Shown in pieces: positions 24,126-31,661 of a stretch of DNA of 64,000 nucleotides (positions are counted from its first letter, which is position 1; each line of letters opens with the position of its first letter). The notes under the pieces are model-generated. The model did not search any database, had not been told where the DNA came from, and worked only from the letters and a program-made list of their open reading frames with translations. The stretch is from Nitrospina sp052156635. Its GTDB lineage: Bacteria; Nitrospinota; Nitrospinia; Nitrospinales; Nitrospinaceae. The position numbers and the translations under genes were made by a program. Location of the stretch: assembly GCF_052156635.1 (NCBI RefSeq), contig NZ_JBQKUO010000001.1:434001-498000 (forward strand). The letters run 5' to 3'.

Positions 24126-26315
24126 ATGACACCAACACTCCGAACCGCCTTTTATGCCGGCCTGTGTATGCTGGCAGCCGTTTTTCTGATACCTCCTGCG
24201 GGAGAGGCGAAAATCGGCAAGCCCCGGAAGGCCACCAACGTTTCCATTTCGCTGGTTGATGGAATCGCGGTGGCACCCAACGGGGATGTTTATATCTCCC
24301 GCCGCTCACACAACATCGTGAGCAAGATCGATCAAAATGGAACTCTCACCAACGTGGTGGGAACCGGCGTATCCGGCTACAGCGGCGACGGCGGCCCGGC
24401 CACGGCGGCAACGCTGAAAGTTCCGGCGGGTCTCACCTTCGACAAGGAAGGCAACCTGTACATCGCCGACCGCGAAAACCACGTCGTGCGCAAGGTGGAC
24501 GCAAACGGCATCATCACCACCTTCGCCGGTACCGGGGAAGCGGGTTACAGCGGCGACAACGGACCGGCCACCAAGGCGGCTCTGAACCTGCCTTCGGACA
24601 TGGCGGTGGACCACAACGGCAACCTGTTCATCTCCGACCGGTCCAACAACGTCATCCGCAAGGTGGATCGCAACGGCACCATCACCACCTACGCCGGAAC
24701 GGGCAACGAAGGTTACAATGGCGACAACATGCCTGCCCTCCGCACCAACCTGGACAAACCCTTCGGGCTGGCGGTGGACAAGCAAGGCAACCTGTACATT
24801 GCCGACCGTGGCAACAACCGCGTCCGCAAGGTGGACGCGGACTCCGGCCTGATGAGCACCATCGGGGGCGACGGCGGCTTTTTCTTCATCGGGGACAACG
24901 GCCCCGCCTATCGGGCGAGCATTGCAGGTCCGACGGACGTGGCCGTTGACGATGAAGGAAACGTTTACGTTGCCGACCGCAACAACAACCGCATCCGCAA
25001 AATCAACACGCTGGGCATGATCCGCACCGTCATGGGCACGGGACAGCAGGATTACAACGGCGACGCGGAAGTGGCGCGTGAAACCAACCTGCATCTGCCT
25101 TTTGCCCTCACGCTTGATAACAACGGCGATCTGCTGGTGGTGGACCGGTCGCATTACCGCATCCGCAAGATGTACCAGAAGGGAAGCCGCGTGGAGACCA
25201 TCGCCGGCAACGGTGTGAAGAACTTCGCAGGGGACAACGGCCCCGCCACCGGCGCCAATCTGGAGTTTCCGCATGGCATCGTGGTGGACAAGCACGACAA
25301 TGTCATATTCGCGGACAAGGGCCATTACCGGATCCGCCAGGTGGATCCGGAAGGCGTCATTTCCACCATCGTGGGCAACGGCATCCGAGGCAACATCGGT
25401 GACAACGGTCCCGCGCTGGAAGCATCGGTATTCCCCACCATCCTGGAGCTGAACCATAAGGATGAAATCTTCTTCTTAAGTCCCAGCGGATTCGTCAGCC
25501 TCATCCGCAAAGTTGACAACAACGGAATCATCAGCCTTCTGATTTCCACCGGCGACCAGGACTACCAAAAGGCCGTCATGCAGGCGGGCTACACTGGCCG
25601 GTCGTCGCATTCGGAGATCACCATCATTACGCAGTTCTCCGGTCTGGCGTTTGACAAGGAAGGAAACCTGTACGTTTCCGACCGCATCAATCACCAGATC
25701 CGCAAGGTGACACCCGAAGGCAAAATCATCACCATCGCCGGTAACGGGAACTCCGATTACACGGGTGATAACGGACCTGCCAAGCATGCGTCCTTCCGGG
25801 ACCCGCAGTCCCTGACCATGGACAAGGAAGGCAACCTCTACATCGGAGACACCGCCAACAACGTGATCCGAAAGATCGATAAGAACGGCATCGTCACCAC
25901 TTACGCCGGCAACGGCAACCACGAGTACAGTGGCGACGGCGGTCCGGCGCTGGAAGCCGGGTTCAAGTCGATTGGCGACATCGTCTTCAGCCCTTCCGGT
26001 GAATTGCATGTGGTCGAAACCGGAAACCACACGGTCCGCAAGATAACCCGCGATGGAAAAGTCGAACGGGTTGCCGGGCGGGCGGGAGTCCAGGGATTGT
26101 TTGGCGACGGTGGAAAGGCGACGGAAGCCATGCTCAAGCAACCGGCATGCATCGCTTTTGATTCCAAGGGAAACCTGTACATCACCGACATGGGCAACAA
26201 CCGCATCCGCAAGGTGGACACCAACGGCATCATCACCACTCTTGCAGGCCGCGGCAGCTTCGGCTGGGGATATGAGGGGGAAGAGGTCAACATCTACTTC
26301 CAAAACTTCCCGTGA
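24126..26315 (+). CDS. Exported NHL-repeat beta-propeller protein (12 repeats)
   Basis: A 729-residue exported protein: signal peptide (about 1-26, ending PAGEA) and then 12 NHL repeats, each with a core like G-N-L-Y-I-A-D-R-x-N-x-x-I-R-K-V-D and a following G-x-x-G-Y-S-G-D-x-G-P-A turn. Twelve repeats would fill two six-bladed propellers. The G-D-x-G-P-A turns recall Ca-binding or ligand loops but this is not proven. Such proteins bind other proteins, sugars or metals. The ATG at 24126 has GAGG upstream; longer starts (24036) add no signal peptide. Confidence 0.85.
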   Translation: MTPTLRTAFYAGLCMLAAVFLIPPAGEAKIGKPRKATNVSISLVDGIAVAPNGDVYISRRSHNIVSKIDQNGTLTNVVGTGVSGYSGDGGPATAATLKVPAGLTFDKEGNLYIADRENHVVRKVDANGIITTFAGTGEAGYSGDNGPATKAALNLPSDMAVDHNGNLFISDRSNNVIRKVDRNGTITTYAGTGNEGYNGDNMPALRTNLDKPFGLAVDKQGNLYIADRGNNRVRKVDADSGLMSTIGGDGGFFFIGDNGPAYRASIAGPTDVAVDDEGNVYVADRNNNRIRKINTLGMIRTVMGTGQQDYNGDAEVARETNLHLPFALTLDNNGDLLVVDRSHYRIRKMYQKGSRVETIAGNGVKNFAGDNGPATGANLEFPHGIVVDKHDNVIFADKGHYRIRQVDPEGVISTIVGNGIRGNIGDNGPALEASVFPTILELNHKDEIFFLSPSGFVSLIRKVDNNGIISLLISTGDQDYQKAVMQAGYTGRSSHSEITIITQFSGLAFDKEGNLYVSDRINHQIRKVTPEGKIITIAGNGNSDYTGDNGPAKHASFRDPQSLTMDKEGNLYIGDTANNVIRKIDKNGIVTTYAGNGNHEYSGDGGPALEAGFKSIGDIVFSPSGELHVVETGNHTVRKITRDGKVERVAGRAGVQGLFGDGGKATEAMLKQPACIAFDSKGNLYITDMGNNRIRKVDTNGIITTLAGRGSFGWGYEGEEVNIYFQNFP

Positions 26316-26321
26316 CGCCCA

Positions 26322-26344
26322 CCGCAATCGAAAACGGATTGCGG
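26322..26344 (+). terminator. Hairpin after the NHL-repeat gene
   Basis: An 8-bp perfect stem (26322-26329, CCGCAATC, with 26337-26344) directly after the stop. No T run follows, so it is a weak terminator at best; it may instead stabilise the mRNA end. Confidence 0.35.
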
Positions 26345-26409
26345 AACGCGGAATAACGAATCCAATTCATTCATAAATTTAAAAAGTGACTACTTGGGAG
26401 ACATTTCTC

Positions 26410-26919
26410 ATGAAACGATATAATCGCCTTCTTCCCCTGCTCGTAACCGGGGTATTCTGGATCGTGAACGCCGGCCAGGCGTTCGCGGCGGATACCGATG
26501 CGTTGACCAACGTGCTCAAAAAGGTGGACCAGGTGGTGTGCACCCAGCCCCGGCAGATATTCAATTTCTATTCGGCGGACATGGTCATCATCAACGATGA
26601 CAAGCGCATCCTGCCCGAAAACCGGATCAAGGATTACGAAGTCATGATTTCGGAACTGCAGGGTCTGAAATGCGAACAGAACCGCACCGTGCTGGCTGGC
26701 AACGCCGGCGAAAAGGTCGGTTTCCTGCTGGTGGACGAGCTGATCAGCGTCACTTCCCGGCTCAGCACGGACGAACGCCAGCACAGCGTCTGTACCTACG
26801 TATTCAACAAGAACAGCGGACAGTGGAAAATCACGCATGAACACTGTTCCAGCCTGCCGGACTACACCATCGTGCCGGGGGACGACGCGTTGTATTATTT
26901 CCACAATCCGGTGTACTGA
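26410..26919 (+). CDS. Exported NTF2-like (SnoaL/DUF4440-type) protein
   Basis: A 169-residue secreted protein. The signal peptide ends AGQAFAA (about 25). The body fits an NTF2-like cone: a helix pair, then FYSADMVIINDDKRILPENRI, and a late strand SVCTYVFNKNSGQWKITHEHCSS. Cys pairs near VVCTQ, LKCEQ, SVCTY and EHCSS may form disulfides. NTF2-like proteins range from enzymes to binding proteins. The ATG at 26410 follows GGGAG; an ATG-less extension to 26386 is ignored. It could be co-transcribed with the NHL gene. Confidence 0.6.
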   Translation: MKRYNRLLPLLVTGVFWIVNAGQAFAADTDALTNVLKKVDQVVCTQPRQIFNFYSADMVIINDDKRILPENRIKDYEVMISELQGLKCEQNRTVLAGNAGEKVGFLLVDELISVTSRLSTDERQHSVCTYVFNKNSGQWKITHEHCSSLPDYTIVPGDDALYYFHNPVY

Positions 26920-26993
26920 CGGGATTGCGATAAGCCTTCCCGTTGACGGATGCCGGGGGGCCGCCTTCGCGGAATCCCCGGCGGGAGCGCACC

Positions 26994-29096
26994 ATGACCG
27001 GTTCACCCCACACGCGGCCTGTACAGGGAACCGTGATTTCCGCGGATGGGGTCCGCTTCTCCATATATTCGGAGAATGCAACGCAGGTTGAACTATGCCT
27101 GTTTGAATCGGACAAGGGGCCCGAAACCCGCCGTCTGCAAATGGAGCGAGGGGCGGATCACCTCTGGACCCGTTGGGTGCCGGATCTCAAACCCGGTTGC
27201 CTGTACGGCTTTAGGGTGTTCGGTCCCTACGCACCGGAGCAGGGACACCGGTTCAATCCCTCCAAGGTCCTGGCCGACCCTTATGGTCGCCTGTTGGGGC
27301 GCAGGCCCGGATGGAACCGCCGCTGGCACAGCCTGCCCCCCGACCTGGAGGGAGGGTCCGAATCCAGGACCCGGCCGGACGGGGCAGACAACGCCGATTG
27401 TGCGCCGCTCTGCCGGTTGGTGAATCCGGAGTTCGACTGGCAGGGAGACAAACCGCCTGCCACCTCGTGGGCGGAGACCATCCTCTACGAAACCCACGTC
27501 AAAGGTTTCACCCGCCAGCATCCGGACATCCCTCCCGGTCTGCGCGGCACTTTCGCCGGCCTGGCCAGCGAGCCCGCCATCGCACACCTCAAATCCCTCG
27601 GCGTCACCGCCGTCGAACTGTTACCCATTCACCAGGGTGCAGAGGAGCAGCGCCTGGTCCAAAGCCAGCTCACCAATTACTGGAACTACAACACGCTCCT
27701 GTTCTTCGCACCGGACCTGCGTCTCGCCGCCACCGGCGACCCCATCCGCGAGTTCAGGGAGATGGTGCGGAGCCTGCATGAAGCCGGGCTGGAGGTGATC
27801 CTCGACGTGGTGTACAACCACACCGTGGAAGGCGATGCCCGCGGCCCCACGCTCTGTTTCCGCGGTATCGACAACCGCACCTACTACCGGCTCGATCCCG
27901 AAAATCCAGCGCTGTACGAAAACATCACCGGCTGCGGCAACACGATGAACTTCTCTCACGCACAGGTACGCCAGCTCGCCCTCGACAGCCTGCGTTACTG
28001 GGTAACCGACATGCACGTCGATGGCTTCCGTTTCGACCTCGGGGCGGTGCTGGGCCGGGACGAAAACGGCTTCTCCACCGATGCGGCGTTCTTCCAGGCG
28101 GTGCAAGCCGACCCGGTGCTCTCGCGGGTCAAGCTCATTGCCGAGCCGTGGGACCTGGGTCACGAAGGCTACCAGGTGGCGGGATTCCCCGACGGCTGGT
28201 CGGAGTGGAACGACCAGTACCGGCAGACGGTACGCCGGTTCTGGCTGGGCGCACCGGACCACGTGGGACTCATGGCGCGGCGACTCTCGGGAAGCGGCGA
28301 TTTCTACCAGCCGCAGAATCGTTCTCCGCGAAGCTCCGTCAATTACATCACCTGCCATGACGGCTTCACGCTTCAGGACCTGGTCAGCTACCAGCGCAAA
28401 CACAACGAGGCCAACGGCGAACACAACCGGGACGGCAACAACGACAACGCCAGTTGCAACCACGGTATCGAAGGCGCCACCCGGAAACCCGAAATCCTGA
28501 AACGGCGCACGCGCCACATGAAAAACCTGATGGCCACCCTCCTGCTCTCGCTCGGCACACCCATGATTTCCGGGGGCGACGAATTGCGCCGCACCCAGCG
28601 CGGGAACAACAATGCCTATTGCCAGGACAACAGCACCAGCTGGTATGACTGGCATCTCGACCACGGAAGACAGGAGTTTCTTGAATTCATCCGAAAACTC
28701 ATCCATCTTCGTAAGTCCTCTCCCATATTCCAGCGGGACCGGTTTTTGACCGGAGAAACCGATCCTGAATCGGGACTCAAAGACGTCACGTGGCTGAAAC
28801 CGGATGGTACGGAAATGGAAGAAACGGACTGGCACGACCCGGAAGCACTGACTCTCGCCTGCCTTTTGACCTGTCCCGATGTGAATCAAACGCTCCTGGC
28901 ACGGGGCTCCATCCTGCTCCTCTTGAACGCGGGCCTGGAGGAGTGCCCGTGGATTCTGCCTTCCCTGCCCCCCGCCGGCAACTGGGAGGTGCTTCTCGAT
29001 ACCGAAACCATTGAAAACCGTCTGCAAACCTTGCATCCGGCAGACAGCCTGTATCCCCTTGCCGCGCACACGCTGGCCGTATTGCAATGGAATTGA
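26994..29096 (+). CDS. glgX: Glycogen debranching enzyme (isoamylase-type)
   Basis: A 700-residue GH13 enzyme that cuts alpha-1,6 branches of glycogen. An N-terminal CBM48 domain (about 8-105; V-R-F-S-I-Y-S-E-N-A-T-Q-V-E-L, YGFRVFGPYAPEQGHRFNP) is followed by the barrel with DVVYNHTVEGD, the nucleophile Asp in DGFRFDLGAVLG, acid Glu in LIAEPWD, and the third acid in TCHDGFTLQDLVSY. The Asn-rich H-N-E-A-N-G-E-H-N-R-D-G loop is typical. The ATG at 26994 (GGGAG upstream) is preferred over 26943. Confidence 0.93.
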   Translation: MTGSPHTRPVQGTVISADGVRFSIYSENATQVELCLFESDKGPETRRLQMERGADHLWTRWVPDLKPGCLYGFRVFGPYAPEQGHRFNPSKVLADPYGRLLGRRPGWNRRWHSLPPDLEGGSESRTRPDGADNADCAPLCRLVNPEFDWQGDKPPATSWAETILYETHVKGFTRQHPDIPPGLRGTFAGLASEPAIAHLKSLGVTAVELLPIHQGAEEQRLVQSQLTNYWNYNTLLFFAPDLRLAATGDPIREFREMVRSLHEAGLEVILDVVYNHTVEGDARGPTLCFRGIDNRTYYRLDPENPALYENITGCGNTMNFSHAQVRQLALDSLRYWVTDMHVDGFRFDLGAVLGRDENGFSTDAAFFQAVQADPVLSRVKLIAEPWDLGHEGYQVAGFPDGWSEWNDQYRQTVRRFWLGAPDHVGLMARRLSGSGDFYQPQNRSPRSSVNYITCHDGFTLQDLVSYQRKHNEANGEHNRDGNNDNASCNHGIEGATRKPEILKRRTRHMKNLMATLLLSLGTPMISGGDELRRTQRGNNNAYCQDNSTSWYDWHLDHGRQEFLEFIRKLIHLRKSSPIFQRDRFLTGETDPESGLKDVTWLKPDGTEMEETDWHDPEALTLACLLTCPDVNQTLLARGSILLLLNAGLEECPWILPSLPPAGNWEVLLDTETIENRLQTLHPADSLYPLAAHTLAVLQWN

Positions 29097-29175
29097 GTTT
29101 TTTCCCGTGGAACCAGTTGAAAACTCCGCGTGAAATTCATTAGGATAAGTGTTTCAACGTTTTGGAAGTGAGTTC

Positions 29176-29493
29176 ATGAACCAGCCCAACCCGTCCCCGG
29201 AGAAAATCCCGATCCTCATTCCCAAAGAATTGAGCCCCCTCATCCCCGGCTACCTTGACGACCGTCGGCAGGATGTGGAACGAATGCGGGCATCCCTGGA
29301 GCGGAACGACTTCGCCACCTTGAAAAACCTGGCACACATGCTCAAGGGTTCGGGCGCCAGTTACGGTTTCGAGGAGTTGAGTTTTCTGGGGGAGACGCTG
29401 GAAACCGCCGCCGACAGCGAACCGGAAAAAATCAAGCCGGTATTGGAACGCATGGCGCGGTATCTCGACAATGTGGAGATTGAATACGTATGA
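29176..29493 (+). CDS. Stand-alone HPt phosphotransfer protein
   Basis: A 105-residue four-helix HPt domain. The phospho-acceptor is His54 in LAHMLKGSGASYGF. The preceding helix (RRQDVERMRASLERNDFATLKN) fits. It would accept phosphate from a receiver and pass it on; the hybrid kinase at 13900 ends without an HPt and is a candidate partner, 13 kb away. The ATG at 29176 follows GGAAGTGAG. It lies between glgX and the cytochrome operon. Confidence 0.85.
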   Translation: MNQPNPSPEKIPILIPKELSPLIPGYLDDRRQDVERMRASLERNDFATLKNLAHMLKGSGASYGFEELSFLGETLETAADSEPEKIKPVLERMARYLDNVEIEYV

Positions 29494-29575
29494 ATCGGTT
29501 CCCCCCCTTTCTGAAAGAAAAGCCTGTCCTTCGCCATCCCTCCGTCCGGCGCCACCTTCATAAACGGGGACGCTG

Positions 29576-31654
29576 GTGACTGCCATTCGCAACTGGATCT
29601 GGATTGCGGCCATGGCCTTGACCGCTGCGATCCTGCCCGTACCCAGCGGTACCGCTTCCAACACCCCGGACGCGAAACCGGTAGCATGGAACCCCATGCA
29701 ATCCATCGCACCGGACCAGGAAACCTGCCTGCATTGCCACAACGGCATTGAGCCGGCCAGCCGGTCGCATCCGCTCAAACTCGGTTGCACCGCGTGTCAT
29801 GGTGGCGATGCCACAGCCACCACAAAAGAGGACGCACACGCCACGCTCGTATATGATCCGGAGGCGGGCACGGGAAAACGCAACCCCTCCTCCCTCAAGG
29901 TGGTGCACCTGAGTTGCGGCCAGGCACAGTGCCACTCGGGGTTTGCCGACGAGAGCCGCAACTGGGCGGATCATGTTAGAAAATCGCCGATGGGCACACT
30001 GGCCGGGATGATCGCCGGCCTGCGCTTTCAATGGTCGGGGCAAACAGGCAAGGAGGCGAAGTTCGGCATCTATGCCGTGGAAGATGAAGACGGCAACACG
30101 CCCCTCGAGCAGGGCGCGGTGGAAAAACTGTCCCGCCTGCCCTACTTCGACAAAAAAACCGTGCGCCGCAACCCTCCGACCGAGGAAACCGGCGACGCGG
30201 TGCTGTTGTCCAACCACTTTGCCGACCTGCTTCTGCGCGACCGGTGTTTTTCGTGTCACCTGGATGCCCCGGCCCCGGAAGGCGTGTTCCGCTCGCAGGG
30301 TTGCGCCGCCTGCCATTCCCGTTATAACGAAACCGGGTTGTATGCGGGTGACGATCCCACCATCCCGAAGGACGAACCGGGCCATCCGGCCTCGCACGCG
30401 ATGACCGTATTGCCTGCGGACCAGGTGTGCACGCAGTGCCACCGGCAGTTTGAAAAAGGCGCGCCTTTGGCTTCCCAAACCGGATTCGATGGCCAGCGTC
30501 GGCATTTCCGTTTCGCTGGAACCGGTCAGCCGGTGGAAGACGTCCACCGTAAGGCAGGCATGGAATGCATCGATTGCCATACGGCGTTCGATGTGATGGG
30601 CGACGGCAACATATATTCGCGCCAGCACCAGGCTGTGGAAATCCGGTGCACCACCTGCCACGGCACGGAGTCGGCCCATCCGGAGACCGCAATAATCGAA
30701 TCCGAAAACGACCCCGCCCTGCGCCTGAGCCGGCATTACAAAGGATTCCAAAACCAGGTCGGCGACGAGATGGTGCTCACCGCTCGCGGCAATAAAATGA
30801 CGAACGTGAAAAAAATCGGCAAGCGTTTCGTCTTTTTCAGCAAACGCGCCGGCAAGCAGATTCCCATTCCGCAGGCGGCGTGGCAACGAAGTGCCCACAC
30901 CCTGCCGGGACATGAGGGAAAGCTGGAGTGCACCACCTGCCACGCCTCATGGGTGCCGCAGTGCCAGGGATGCCATATCACCTACGATCAGGCGGCCTAT
31001 GAAAAAGGAAAGAACCCATGGGGATCGGGTCCGTCCCATCCCACCGGCTGGACCAGGCCCCGGCTCATGAAAGGGCCTCGCGGCAAGATCGCACCCGTAA
31101 TGGATCAACCACTTCATTCGCTCACCGTGCTCGACGGACAGGGGCATCCCCTTCCCGTCATCAATGAGGAAGGAGATAAGGAAGGCGAATATAATGAGTG
31201 GCAATTCACGAATCCACTGGGATACTCTGGGTCCACTCTGATGTACGCCGCCCAGCCGCATTCGGTAACGAAATCCGTGCGTTCCTGCGCAAGCTGTCAC
31301 CTGTCGCCGGAGTCTCTCGGCCTGGGCGAAGGCGAACTGAAAATCCAGGGCGACTCCTCTGGCGAGGACGACGCATACAATTTTCTTGTGCTGACGGATC
31401 TGAAGACGTTGAAGAGTCATTTGGGACCCTCTGCCGCCGTGACCATACGCGGGGAACCGGTAGCAGGGACGGGCCAGCCCAACGCCCGGCCGCTAAACCA
31501 GTCGGAGATCCTCCGTACTCTGCGCGTGGGCAATTGCATTCCCTGTCACGATGCGTATGATGATCCGGTTTACCGGAACTTGGGAAAAAGTTATGAATTT
31601 GAGAAAAAGATCCAGCACCGCCGACTGCGTGACCGGATTCTGAACCAACGCTGA
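29576..31654 (+). CDS. Dodecaheme c-type cytochrome
   Basis: A 692-residue exported cytochrome. The signal peptide ends about PSGTAS. I count 11 CxxCH sites (CLHCH, CTACH, CFSCH, CAACH, CTQCH, CIDCH, CTTCH twice, CQGCH, CASCH, CIPCH) and one longer CGQAQCH (CX4CH), 12 hemes in all. No other domain or membrane anchor is seen. Start is the GTG at 29576, with GGGGA just before. It leads a four-gene operon with a 10-heme, a di-heme and a mono-heme protein, so it probably moves electrons in the periplasm or outside the cell. Confidence 0.88.
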   Translation: MTAIRNWIWIAAMALTAAILPVPSGTASNTPDAKPVAWNPMQSIAPDQETCLHCHNGIEPASRSHPLKLGCTACHGGDATATTKEDAHATLVYDPEAGTGKRNPSSLKVVHLSCGQAQCHSGFADESRNWADHVRKSPMGTLAGMIAGLRFQWSGQTGKEAKFGIYAVEDEDGNTPLEQGAVEKLSRLPYFDKKTVRRNPPTEETGDAVLLSNHFADLLLRDRCFSCHLDAPAPEGVFRSQGCAACHSRYNETGLYAGDDPTIPKDEPGHPASHAMTVLPADQVCTQCHRQFEKGAPLASQTGFDGQRRHFRFAGTGQPVEDVHRKAGMECIDCHTAFDVMGDGNIYSRQHQAVEIRCTTCHGTESAHPETAIIESENDPALRLSRHYKGFQNQVGDEMVLTARGNKMTNVKKIGKRFVFFSKRAGKQIPIPQAAWQRSAHTLPGHEGKLECTTCHASWVPQCQGCHITYDQAAYEKGKNPWGSGPSHPTGWTRPRLMKGPRGKIAPVMDQPLHSLTVLDGQGHPLPVINEEGDKEGEYNEWQFTNPLGYSGSTLMYAAQPHSVTKSVRSCASCHLSPESLGLGEGELKIQGDSSGEDDAYNFLVLTDLKTLKSHLGPSAAVTIRGEPVAGTGQPNARPLNQSEILRTLRVGNCIPCHDAYDDPVYRNLGKSYEFEKKIQHRRLRDRILNQR

Positions 31655-31661
31655 AACCGAT

